Of a stretch of 64,000 nt of DNA, positions 25,726 to 33,794 are shown piece after piece. The translations under genes and the position numbers were made by a program. Each line of letters starts with the position of its first letter. Position 1 is the stretch's first letter. Below the pieces are notes generated by a model. It had not been told where the DNA came from. It ran no database searches and saw only the letters and a list, made by a program, of their open reading frames with translations. This DNA comes from Paenibacillus sp. FSL R5-0912 (lineage in GTDB: Bacteria > Bacillota > Bacilli > Paenibacillales > Paenibacillaceae): NCBI RefSeq assembly GCF_000758605.1, contig NZ_CP009282.1, forward strand, positions 7,440,001 through 7,504,000. Reading direction: 5' to 3'.

Positions 25726-26568
25726 ATGGCACAGCATTTACAAGATACAACTATACTTCAGGGCGGCGTGAATATGCCGTGGGTTGGACTCGGAGTTTTT
25801 CAGGTAGAGGACGGCGACGGGCTGGTGCAGGCGGTGAAGTCCGCAATTGCCCACGGCTACCGCAGCATTGATACAGCCGCAGTCTATGCCAACGAACGCG
25901 GAGTGGGGCAAGCAGTCAAGGAAGCTATGGCCGATAACAAGCTGGCCCGCGAAGAGCTGTTCATAACCTCCAAGGTCTGGAATGCAGACCTTGGTTATGA
26001 AGAGACCCTTGCCGCTTACGAGGCCAGTCTTGAGAAGCTGGGCCTTGACTACCTTGATCTGTATCTCATTCACTGGCCGGTGAAGGGCAAATACAAGGAG
26101 TCCTGGAGAGCGCTCGAAGCCCTCTATAAAGCAGGCCGCGTCAAAGCCATCGGCGTCAGCAATTTCCAGATTCATCATCTGGAGGATATTCTCCAGGATG
26201 CCGAGATCAAGCCGATGGTCAATCAGGTTGAGCTGCACCCTTATCTGTCCCAGCAGCCATTGCGGAGCTTCGCTAAGACGCATGGTATCCAGATGGAAGC
26301 ATGGGCTCCGCTGATGCAGGGCCAGCTGCTGGATCAGCCGGTGCTGGCTGAGATCGCCGCCAGCCACGGCAAGTCCGTTGCCCAGATCATCCTGAGCTGG
26401 GATCTGCAGCATGGGATCGTCACCATTCCGAAATCAACCAGAGAGCAGCGGATCATCGAGAACGCCTCCCTGTTCGATTTCGAGCTGAGCAGCGCCGACA
26501 TGGAGCGCATTGACAGCCTCAATCGGGATCAGCGGACCGGCCCCGATCCGGACAATTTTGATTTCTAA
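25726..26568 (+). CDS. aldo-keto reductase, YvgN/YtbE-like
   Basis: 280 residues, full length for the AKR5 group, with AGGAGG before the ATG. The catalytic tetrad is complete: D49 and Y54 (SIDTAAVYANE), K83 (ITSKVW) and H116 (YLIHWP). The NADPH-binding end is present (IPKSTREQRIIENA). Relatives in B. subtilis reduce glyoxal, methylglyoxal and other aldehydes. It stands alone in its transcription unit. Function by family is firm; physiological substrate not determined. Confidence 0.93.
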   Translation: MAQHLQDTTILQGGVNMPWVGLGVFQVEDGDGLVQAVKSAIAHGYRSIDTAAVYANERGVGQAVKEAMADNKLAREELFITSKVWNADLGYEETLAAYEASLEKLGLDYLDLYLIHWPVKGKYKESWRALEALYKAGRVKAIGVSNFQIHHLEDILQDAEIKPMVNQVELHPYLSQQPLRSFAKTHGIQMEAWAPLMQGQLLDQPVLAEIAASHGKSVAQIILSWDLQHGIVTIPKSTREQRIIENASLFDFELSSADMERIDSLNRDQRTGPDPDNFDF

Positions 26569-26957
26569 GCGGTAGGCGTTCCGCCAGGTGTCCAGCACGC
26601 ATTATAACTGCTATATACGGCACACTTAAGATTTGAATTTGAAGCTTGGTCGTCACTGCGCTGAACATTTGGACTTCCGGCCGTTGTTGTCCCCAGATTC
26701 ACATGATTCGAACCGCTTTTCGCGGTAGAAATCCGGTGACAAAGCGGTCGCTATCGCTCCTACAATTCCAAATTCCCCCTCCGCTTTGTTTTTGCTTTTC
26801 GTTAATTTCTTTAGTGCTTCTTAATATAATAGTAGAAGCTCCCGCCTTCACACTCTGAAGGGGGAGCTTTTTGCTCTTACTCTTTGCTCTTACTCTTTAC
26901 TCTTTACTCTCATTCTTTACTCTTCGCCCCTTTGCCCTTACGTTGCCTGCTCTGTCT
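26569..26957. other. intergenic region with terminator and pyrimidine-rich repeats
   Basis: 389 bases. No gene is supported. It holds a sequence with short dyads around 26708-26765 (CCGCTTTTCGCGG, AAGCGGTCGCTATCGCT), a terminator at 26836-26872, and a low-complexity run of CTCTTACTCTTT-like units at 26871-26935 just downstream of the AEC gene's stop on the minus strand. Confidence 0.6.
26836..26872 (+). terminator. rho-independent terminator
   Basis: AAGCTCCC with TTCA and their inverted copies (TGAA, GGGAGCTT), followed by TTTT on the plus strand. It probably ends the aldo-keto reductase transcript and may also act on the convergent AEC gene. Confidence 0.8.
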
Positions 26958-27884
26958 CTACCCGCCCACCACAGCAATCAACACTGGGAGAGCCAGGAAG
27001 GACGCCAGCGTAGTCCAGACAATACAGCGCGAGACCAGCGCAGGCGAGCTGCCGAAGCGTTCGGCCAGCACTACGGAATTGACGGCTACCGGCATCGAGG
27101 CCAGAATCAGCAGCACCGAGAATAAGGTGCCCGTAATATTCAGCGCAAGCAGCACCAGCGCGGCCAGCAGCGGAGCCAGCAGCAGCCGGACGGTCAGCCC
27201 CGTCCAGAATGCAAGCTGCACGTTGCGCTCCGTATGCGCAGCCCGGACCTTCACCATCTGTGCGCCGAGGATCGCCAGCACTACCGGCGAGTACGCTCCT
27301 GCGGCCATCGATAAGCCCGAAGCCAGCTCATGCGGCATATGCAGGCCGAGCGCCCGTAGCAGTAGGGCCACCATGGCTGCATAGATGGCCGGCAGCGAGA
27401 AGACCGACTTCACGGCGCTGCGCACCGAGAACTGTGATCTGGCGGCAAAATACACGCCGATTGTATTCACAATCACCATCTGGGCGATGACATAGACCGA
27501 GGCCTTGTCCAGGCCAAGCTGGCCGAAGGCCAGCAGCACCAGCGGCAGACCGTAATTGACGCTGTTCGTGAAGGTGGAGATGAGCGTCAGGCCGGCGGCT
27601 TCCGGCGGAGCCAGCTTCAGGATTTTGCCGATCAGGGTAGCCAGCCCCCATAAGAGAAACAGATTCAGCAGCGAGAATGCGAGCGTCTTATAGACATCAT
27701 CGAACGAGATATCCGCCGTAGCGAGCGTATCCAGAATAATCGCCGGACTGAGAAAATACAGGTACAGCGTCAGCAGGGGCTTCGTGTCGAGATTCTTATA
27801 ACGTCCGAGCAGCGCCCCGGCGGCCACCGGAATGGACAGCGGCACAATAACCTCCACAAGTGTCGATAGCACAGTCTGAATCAC
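26958..27884 (-). CDS. AEC (auxin efflux carrier) family permease
   Basis: 308 residues from a GTG at 27884 with AGAGGGG upstream. About ten hydrophobic spans in two five-helix halves; the motif VPLSIPVAAGALLGR near the N-terminus and FTNSVNYGLPLVLLAFG in the fourth span are AEC signatures, as is the C-terminal ASMPVAVNSVVLAERFG. Members carry malonate, malate or other organic anions. No regulator or enzyme is adjacent, so the substrate cannot be guessed. Single-gene unit. Confidence 0.88.
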   Translation of the reverse strand: MIQTVLSTLVEVIVPLSIPVAAGALLGRYKNLDTKPLLTLYLYFLSPAIILDTLATADISFDDVYKTLAFSLLNLFLLWGLATLIGKILKLAPPEAAGLTLISTFTNSVNYGLPLVLLAFGQLGLDKASVYVIAQMVIVNTIGVYFAARSQFSVRSAVKSVFSLPAIYAAMVALLLRALGLHMPHELASGLSMAAGAYSPVVLAILGAQMVKVRAAHTERNVQLAFWTGLTVRLLLAPLLAALVLLALNITGTLFSVLLILASMPVAVNSVVLAERFGSSPALVSRCIVWTTLASFLALPVLIAVVGG

Positions 27885-28019
27885 AAGCCAGGACCCCTCT
27901 GTTCTTTAGTTACTCCCTACTATAACTCCCCCGGCAGGGAGCGTCTAAGACACGGAATCAATATCCTTAATAGAAACTGCCTATGGCAGCCCGCCGCTTG
28001 CAGTCTTTGCAACAAATTC

Positions 28020-28335
28020 CGCCCGAAGGGCAGAATCGGCACCTTACCAAGGGATAGATTAGACCTTACTCCCCCGCCCTGCCAAGGTGCCTGACATTCA
28101 CCTGGAAGTGACGGCATAGCATCCCACACTGAGGCAATAGTTGGAAAAACGTATCTTAATTCGGCTTTTTATGATCCTTTGCCGCAATTAAGTGGATTAA
28201 CGTCATTTAATTTCCTGCCTTTTCTCTATTCTGATTTATATGCAGCCTATTAAGTGCTGATTTTCCAACTATTGTCCGGCAGGTAATCTTCCGCTCATAA
28301 GCAAGTGGAGAAATTCCATCTATTTCGATCCACTG
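28020..28335. repeat. modular intergenic repeat, copy A
   Basis: About 315 bases that align with copy B near 40 kb. Shared blocks include CGTATCTTAATTCGG, ATTAAGTGCTGATTTTCCAAC, GCAAGTGGAGAAA and TTAGACCT. The core 28135-28274 is bounded by perfect 14-base inverted ends, CAATAGTTGGAAAA and TTTTCCAACTATTG, with an internal third unit (GTGGATTAACGTCATTTAAT). No coding potential; looks like a dispersed, structured or mobile intergenic element. Confidence 0.75.
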
Positions 28336-28393
28336 GCTCTACCTCCACCACCGGTTATCAGGCGCAGCGTATAAATTCATATCTTTAGACAAA

Positions 28394-28430
28394 AAATCCT
28401 GTACCCTTATTAAAGCAGGGTACAGGATTT
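28394..28430 (-). terminator. rho-independent terminator after greA
   Basis: A 14-base perfect stem (AAATCCTGTACCCT with AGGGTACAGGATTT), followed on the minus strand by TTT-rich sequence. It lies 53 bases past the greA stop, separated from it by tandem copies of a sequence that includes part of its own stem. Confidence 0.9.
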
Positions 28431-28478
28431 AAGAATTACAGGATTTAAGAATTACAGGATTTAAGAATTACAGGATTT
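28431..28478. repeat. three tandem 16-base repeats next to greA
   Basis: AAGAATTACAGGATTT is repeated at 28431-28446, 28447-28462 and 28463-28478. TACAGGATTT is also one strand of the adjacent terminator stem, so the array probably grew by duplication of the terminator arm. Confidence 0.95.
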
Positions 28479-28483
28479 AAGGT

Positions 28484-28966
28484 TTACAGCATTTTAATCT
28501 CAAGCAGCTCATATTTGATAACGCCCATCGGGGCATTGACGCTGATAATGTCGCCCACTTTTTTGCCGATCAGCTCTTTGCCGAGCGGACTTTCGTAAGA
28601 AATCTTGTTGTCCAGCACATCAGCCTCTGCGGGACCTACCACTCTATATTCAATCTTTTCGGAGTATTCCACATCATTCAGAATAACGATGCAGCCCACG
28701 CTGACTGTGCTCAGATCCATATTGCTGGAATCCACAATCTGCGCCTTGATCAGCATCTTCTCCAGAATCATGATCCGTGTCTCCATGAAGGATTGATCCT
28801 CCTTCGCGGAGTGGTATTCGCTGTTCTCCTTCAAATCGCCGTAGCTGATCGCCAGCTTAAGCCGGGCCGCAAGCTCCTTGCGCCCTGCTCCCTTAAGTTC
28901 TCTCAGCTCTTCTTCGAGCTTGGCTAACCCTTCTTTCGTCAAAAACACTTCGTCATTGTTGGACAT
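28484..28966 (-). CDS. greA: transcription elongation factor GreA
   Basis: 160 residues, the normal length. The N-terminal coiled coil carries the acidic tip GDLKENSEYHSAKED (the GDLxENxEY motif that reaches the RNA polymerase active site), and the C-terminal FKBP-like domain contains YRVVGPAEADV and SPLGKELIGKKVGD. GreA stimulates transcript cleavage by backtracked RNA polymerase. The gene is monocistronic. Paenibacilli often have more than one GreA-type protein, so this could be a paralogue of the housekeeping copy. Confidence 0.92.
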   Translation of the reverse strand: MSNNDEVFLTKEGLAKLEEELRELKGAGRKELAARLKLAISYGDLKENSEYHSAKEDQSFMETRIMILEKMLIKAQIVDSSNMDLSTVSVGCIVILNDVEYSEKIEYRVVGPAEADVLDNKISYESPLGKELIGKKVGDIISVNAPMGVIKYELLEIKML

Positions 28967-29135
28967 ATTTACAACTCCTATTATTTGCTCGCTTTATTGT
29001 ATTCTAACTCATATCCGCCCAACATGCGAAGAGAAAGCGCTACAATGGAGAACTTCCACTAGGACCGGCAAGAATCTGGCGTGGCGGGTTTGCTGTGTAT
29101 CTGGCGATAACTTCAGTAGTCGCCCGCCTTCTGCT

Positions 29136-30599
29136 TCACGCGTCAGCCTGCGACGCAGGAGCTGCCGCAGCCTTGCCGTCTCCGCTTCTCAGCAGAAAGG
29201 TCAGCGGAATTGCCAGCAGGCCAACACCTGTAGCGATCAGGAAAATATCCTGTACGCCCAGGGTCATTCCCTGCGCCTTGATCAGTGCACCTGCCGCAGA
29301 AGCTCCGCCGCTGAGTTCCTGCTGATGGGCGAGTGATCTGGAGGCGAGCAAGGAGCTGAACACGGCAATGGACAACGCGCCTGTAGCCTGGCGGACCCAG
29401 TTCGTCACAGAAGAAGCATGCCCCGTGATCTGCTTGGGTACGGCTGACATCCCGGCATTCGTTACCGGCATGAAGGCCAGGGCAATGCCAACATTGCGCA
29501 GGGCCATCAGCATCGCCACACGGGTATGTGTAACGGCCAGCGTAATATGGCTAAGCTCCCAGGTTGAAGCGCTCAGCAGCAGAATACCGCTGAGAATGAG
29601 CCAGAACGGGCCAATCCGGGAATACAGCTTGCCGACGGCCGGCGACATGACCGCCATCACGATTGAGCCCGGCAGCAGCACCAGTGCCGTCTTCAGCGGA
29701 GTGGACTGCTGGATATCCTGCAGGAAGACCGGAATTAAGAAGGTCCCCGAGTATAACGCAACGGTAATAATACAGTTGATGATCAGACTGTAGGTGAACC
29801 GGTTCTGCTTGAATACCTTAAGGTTCAGCAGCGGCTCCTGCAGCGACAGCTCCCGGCGGATGAAGTAGGTTAAGGCCGCTGCGCCAACCAGCAGCAGGGA
29901 TAAGGTCTTCCATGAGGTCCAGCCCCAGGCATTCCCCTTATTGAAGGCCAGAATAATAAAAGCGCTGCTCAGAATCACGGTCACGAATCCCGGCAGATCG
30001 AAGCTTCTGCTGCTGGCGGTTTGACGCTGGAACGGCAGGCATTTCAGCGCTACCACAATCGCGATCATGCCGATCGGCAGATTGATCATGAACAGCGACT
30101 TCCAGCCGAAGTACCCGGTGAGCCAGCCGCCGAGCGTTGGCCCGAAGGCAGGAGCCAGCATGGAGGACAGGCTCCAGAGGCTCATGGCGAAAGCCTGCTT
30201 CTCTTTCTCGATAAACTGATAAATCATCGTCATCGTCGTCGGGATAATCAGCCCGCCGAATATTCCCTGCAGGGTCCGGAAAATAATCAGGGAATGAATA
30301 CCCCAGGCCACGGTACACAGCCCCGAGAACAAGGTGAAGCCTGACAGGGCAAACACATAGAGATATTTATAGCTCCACTTGTCGCCGAAATACCCTACGA
30401 CCGGAGCAATTACGCCGGTAGCCAGCAGATAACCCGTAATCATCCATTGCACTGTGCTGATCTCGGCATGGAAGTTTTTCAGAAACACCGGGAACGCAAC
30501 GTTAATCGTTGTTGTACTGAGAATAGCCATGAAATTACCGAAAAAGATGGCCAGAATAATAAGCCAGAATGATGAATTTTTTGCCGTCTGATTACTCAA
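29136..30599 (-). CDS. MFS multidrug exporter, DHA2 (EmrB/QacA) family
   Basis: 487 residues with 14 membrane spans. The start is TTG at 30599 with AGAGGAGAG upstream. Family motifs include the opening FGNFMAILSTTTINVAFP, motif A (GYFGDKWSYK), and motif C in span 5 (SSMLAPAFGPTLGGWLTGYFGWK). It is divergent from a MarR regulator and two MarR-like palindromes lie directly upstream, so drug- or toxin-inducible expression is expected. Substrate not predictable. Confidence 0.92.
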   Translation of the reverse strand: MSNQTAKNSSFWLIILAIFFGNFMAILSTTTINVAFPVFLKNFHAEISTVQWMITGYLLATGVIAPVVGYFGDKWSYKYLYVFALSGFTLFSGLCTVAWGIHSLIIFRTLQGIFGGLIIPTTMTMIYQFIEKEKQAFAMSLWSLSSMLAPAFGPTLGGWLTGYFGWKSLFMINLPIGMIAIVVALKCLPFQRQTASSRSFDLPGFVTVILSSAFIILAFNKGNAWGWTSWKTLSLLLVGAAALTYFIRRELSLQEPLLNLKVFKQNRFTYSLIINCIITVALYSGTFLIPVFLQDIQQSTPLKTALVLLPGSIVMAVMSPAVGKLYSRIGPFWLILSGILLLSASTWELSHITLAVTHTRVAMLMALRNVGIALAFMPVTNAGMSAVPKQITGHASSVTNWVRQATGALSIAVFSSLLASRSLAHQQELSGGASAAGALIKAQGMTLGVQDIFLIATGVGLLAIPLTFLLRSGDGKAAAAPASQADA

Positions 30600-30656
30600 G
30601 TATGCTCTCTCCTCTGCACTGCCACCACTATAAACCTTAGCTTCACACTAATATAG

Positions 30657-30698
30657 GTGTATGATACAATCATTTTAGCATATGTGTATTATACAACT
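30657..30698. promoter_or_regulatory. paired MarR-type operators
   Basis: GTGTATGATACAAT (30657-30670) and GTGTATTATACAACT (30684-30698) are nearly identical dyads 27 bases apart in the MFS-marR divergent region, close to the MFS start. Their TTGTAT/ATACAA form fits MarR operators. Confidence 0.7.
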
Positions 30699-30857
30699 AT
30701 ATTTTCGGAAGTCAATATGACTTATTTCATCAGAGTTTCATTATGCTCTCATAAATAACCGGTAGCTTTCGCTAAGGGCTGTATTATCACTTATAATATG
30801 GAGACATATAAGGCTGGACCTTAAGAATTACTCAATCATAAAGGACGGATACTAACT

Positions 30858-31295
30858 ATGGCTGATGAACAGACTGATAAAAACCTCGAAACCCTGAACC
30901 ATGAGCTGATTACGCTAATCCGCCTCGGTTCGCTCGATAAAAAACATGGCGGCCTGGACCGCTCCTCCTACACCCTGCTCCACCATCTGTCGAACCACGA
31001 TAAGGTAGGCGTTAAAGCGCTCGCTGAAGAATTCGGCCTCGACACCTCTACCATCAGCAGGCAGACGAGCGTCCTTGAGGCGAAGGATTATGTGGTAAAG
31101 GTGCCAGATCCGCAGGATGGAAGATCGAGCTATTTTCAGATTACCGCGCTGGGTGCCCAGACGTTTGCCGAGGCCCGGGACATCCGGCTACAGCGCTATG
31201 AGCAGATTTTTGAAGACTGGTCTCCCGGGGACTGCCAGACCTTCAGCGGACTGCTGGCCCGGCTCAACCGGAAACTGCAGCAAAAGTCAGACTAA
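30858..31295 (+). CDS. MarR-family transcriptional regulator
   Basis: 145 residues. The winged-helix core reads HLSNHDKVGVKALAEEFGLDTSTISRQTSVLEAKDYVVKVPDPQDGRSS with the family's wing motif DPQDGRSSYFQIT. Divergent from a DHA2 exporter with dyads in between, the standard arrangement for a repressor relieved by the exporter's substrate. Start ATG at 30858 is preceded by a weak AAAGGA site. Confidence 0.92.
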   Translation: MADEQTDKNLETLNHELITLIRLGSLDKKHGGLDRSSYTLLHHLSNHDKVGVKALAEEFGLDTSTISRQTSVLEAKDYVVKVPDPQDGRSSYFQITALGAQTFAEARDIRLQRYEQIFEDWSPGDCQTFSGLLARLNRKLQQKSD

Positions 31296-31383
31296 GGATT
31301 GACGAATAATGACGAAACTGGTAGATTGAATTAATCATACAATTTAACTCGGAATTATATTTTAGCCAAAGGGGCTGGTCCGC

Positions 31384-32553
31384 ATGAACTTTATCTTCTT
31401 TTCCCCGCATTTCCCCAAGAACAGCGCTGATTTCTGTACCCAGCTGCAGCAGCAGGGGGCGACGGTGCTCGGGATTGGCGATGCCGAATATGACCAGCTG
31501 GAGGACAAGCTGAAGTTGGCACTGACGGAGTACTATAAGGTAAGCAATCTGGAGAGCTACGAGGAGATCCTGCGGGCCGTTGCTTTTTTCACCTATAAAT
31601 ACGGTAAGATTGACCGCTTCGAGTCGCTGAATGAATACTGGCTGGAGCAGGATGCCGCCATCCGCACGGATTTCAACATTTACGGCACCAAGTCCGATTT
31701 CGTCTCCAACCTGAAGCAGAAGTCCAAGATGAAAGAATTCTTCCATAAAAGCGGTGTGAGCACCGTTCAGTTCTCCACCGGGACTACGCGTGAAAGCGTG
31801 GAGAGCTTCATCCAGAGCGCCGGCTTCCCGCTGGTGGTTAAGCCCGATCTCGGCTCCGGGGCCAGCAATACGTATAAGATCAGTAATGAAGAGGAGCTGC
31901 AGCACTTTTTTGACACCAAGCCGGATGATGTGGCCTTCATTATTGAGGAGTTCATCGACGGGGTCATCCTGACCTATGACGGTCTGGTCGATATTGACGG
32001 CAACGTCCGGTTCGCGGTCAGTCACCTGTTCGAGAACAGTGTCATGGATGTCGTCAACACCGACAACCACCTCTACTACTTCTGTCTGCGGGAGATCAGC
32101 CCGGAGGTTGAGGCGGCCGGGAAGAGCATTCTGAAGGCTTTTGACATCCGGGAACGGTTCTTCCATATCGAGCTGTTCAAATCGCACAAGGATGGCCGGA
32201 TCATTGCCCTGGAAGTGAATATGCGGCCGCCGGGCGCCTGGATGACCGATGCCATTAACTTCTCCTACGATGTGGATGTCTACAAAGAATGGGCCAGCAT
32301 GGTTGTGCATAACGAGGTCGGCGGCCCGTACGATGGCAAATATTACACAGGCTATGCCAGCCGCAAGAGTCACAAGCATTATGCGCACAGCCACGAGGAC
32401 ATCTACCGTGAATTCGGCGGGAAGATTGTGAATTATGCCGAGATCGAAGAGGTATTCAGCAGAGCCATGGGCAACAGTGCGTATCAGTTCCGTTCACCCG
32501 AGCTTTCGGAGGTTAGGGACATCAGAGGTTATATTCACCAAGAAGAGGGATAG
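31384..32553 (+). CDS. ATP-grasp ligase of unknown substrate
   Basis: 389 residues with AAGGGG before the ATG. ATP-grasp landmarks: KMKEFFHKSGVSTVQFS, then FPLVVKPDLGSGASNTYKI (the ATP-binding Lys and glycine loop), FIIEEFIDG, and ALEVNMRPPGAWMTDAI near the C-terminus (metal and ATP Glu/Asn). The layout is that of carboxylate-amine ligases such as biotin-carboxylase-like and peptide ligases. It is followed 13 bases later by an esterase, suggesting that one makes and the other cleaves or transfers an ester or amide. Substrate unknown. Confidence 0.75.
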   Translation: MNFIFFSPHFPKNSADFCTQLQQQGATVLGIGDAEYDQLEDKLKLALTEYYKVSNLESYEEILRAVAFFTYKYGKIDRFESLNEYWLEQDAAIRTDFNIYGTKSDFVSNLKQKSKMKEFFHKSGVSTVQFSTGTTRESVESFIQSAGFPLVVKPDLGSGASNTYKISNEEELQHFFDTKPDDVAFIIEEFIDGVILTYDGLVDIDGNVRFAVSHLFENSVMDVVNTDNHLYYFCLREISPEVEAAGKSILKAFDIRERFFHIELFKSHKDGRIIALEVNMRPPGAWMTDAINFSYDVDVYKEWASMVVHNEVGGPYDGKYYTGYASRKSHKHYAHSHEDIYREFGGKIVNYAEIEEVFSRAMGNSAYQFRSPELSEVRDIRGYIHQEEG

Positions 32554-32566
32554 GATGTGTTAACGG

Positions 32567-33316
32567 ATGAGGATAAGCTATCATAAGGAGTACAGCCACA
32601 ACCTGGGCAGAGACATGGAATATAAAATATACGGCCACGCCGGCAAACCGATGCTCGTCTTCCCCACCTCGCTTGGACGCTTTTATCAATATGAGGATTC
32701 GGGCATGATTGACACGCTCTCCTCCTTCATTGAAGCGGGCAAGCTGCAGATTTGGGCCTGCGACAGTATTGATGAAGAGACCTTCTTCTCCACTCACTGG
32801 AATAATGAGGACCGGGTCCACCGTCATGAGCAGTATGATAAATATATCGCATATGAGCTGATTCCCGGCATTCTCCACCAGAGCAAGCAGAACAACGGAG
32901 GGACCGATCAGCGCATTCTGATCTCAGGCTGCTCTATGGGCGCTTATTACAGTGCCAGCTTCTTTTTCCGTTATCCGCACTATTTCGATACCTTAATCGC
33001 CCTGAGCGGCGTCTATTCCACCTATTATTTCTTCGGCGACTATATGAGTGAGCAGATCTACCTGAATTCACCGCTGCATTATCTGCCGGAACTGACGGAT
33101 GATTATTATCTGAACCAGTACCGCAGCAGCAACATCATCGTCTGCGTCGGACAAGGCGCGTATGAGGACGAAATGCTGCATGAGACCCGTCTGCTTCAGG
33201 ATGTGCTCGGACGCAAAGGCATTCCCGCACGGATCGACTACTGGGGGCATGATGCCAGCCATGACTGGCCGTGGTGGAACAAGCAGATTCATTATTATGT
33301 GGAAGGCTGCTTGTAA
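32567..33316 (+). CDS. esterase-family alpha/beta hydrolase
   Basis: 249 residues, no signal peptide, so cytosolic. The nucleophile elbow is GCSMGAY (S123), and a His in WGHDASHDWPWWN near 228-232 is the probable third triad residue. The N-terminus (SYHKEYSHNLGRDMEYKIYGHAGKPMLVFPTS) resembles the esterase D-like family of small-substrate esterases. It is co-transcribed with the ATP-grasp ligase and ended by a strong terminator, so the two form a closed two-gene unit. Confidence 0.8.
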   Translation: MRISYHKEYSHNLGRDMEYKIYGHAGKPMLVFPTSLGRFYQYEDSGMIDTLSSFIEAGKLQIWACDSIDEETFFSTHWNNEDRVHRHEQYDKYIAYELIPGILHQSKQNNGGTDQRILISGCSMGAYYSASFFFRYPHYFDTLIALSGVYSTYYFFGDYMSEQIYLNSPLHYLPELTDDYYLNQYRSSNIIVCVGQGAYEDEMLHETRLLQDVLGRKGIPARIDYWGHDASHDWPWWNKQIHYYVEGCL

Positions 33317-33332
33317 CACTTTATAGAAAAAA

Positions 33333-33362
33333 AAGGAAACTGCTAGGTTCAGCAGTTTCCTT
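33333..33362 (+). terminator. rho-independent terminator, probably bidirectional
   Basis: A 12-base perfect stem AAGGAAACTGCT / AGCAGTTTCCTT with a 6-base loop between the esterase gene and the convergent small gene at 33383. An A-run precedes it on the plus strand. Confidence 0.9.
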
Positions 33363-33382
33363 CCATTACTTACAGCCGAGTC

Positions 33383-33691
33383 TTATTCAGGCAAATGCTC
33401 TGAACAGAACAGAACCAGTGCTGCTTCCTCGTCTTCTTCCATATCGAAATCGAGCAACTGGCCTGACGAGGTTTCCTGCAGATCGTAGCTGACAATGCTT
33501 GTCTGCTCCTCTTCCACTTTAACAATCACACGGGCGGAAACTCCGTTCTCTACGTACAGCTCATCATCCTCAGGTACATCAATATTAACGACGAATTCAT
33601 ATCTCTTGCCGCTTAGTATACCAAAAGGATCTCTTACGTTCTCCACGGTGTAGCTTGTAAATGTCAACAAGTCGCATTCCTCTTTTCTCAA
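33383..33691 (-). CDS. small conserved Bacillales protein, DUF6509-like
   Basis: 102 residues, acidic, no membrane segment. Text such as VENVRDPFGILSGKRYEF, then DDELYVENGVSARVI, and the acidic end FDMEEDEEAALVLFC are typical of a small conserved family that I recall as DUF6509. Function unknown. It lies alone between two terminators, convergent with the esterase gene. Confidence 0.6.
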   Translation of the reverse strand: MRKEECDLLTFTSYTVENVRDPFGILSGKRYEFVVNIDVPEDDELYVENGVSARVIVKVEEEQTSIVSYDLQETSSGQLLDFDMEEDEEAALVLFCSEHLPE

Positions 33692-33731
33692 TTCACTGCT
33701 GCCAGATTATTGTAACACAGGGCCGGACAAA

Positions 33732-33771
33732 AAGAACGGTGCGAAGTGAATCCATCACCGGCACCGTTCTT
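33732..33771 (-). terminator. rho-independent terminator after rlmN
   Basis: AAGAACGGTGC with GCACCGTTCTT forms an 11-base perfect stem, and the minus strand continues into TTTTGTCC. Located 23 bases after the rlmN stop. Confidence 0.88.
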
Positions 33772-33794
33772 ATAATATCATTCAGAAGCTGCAT

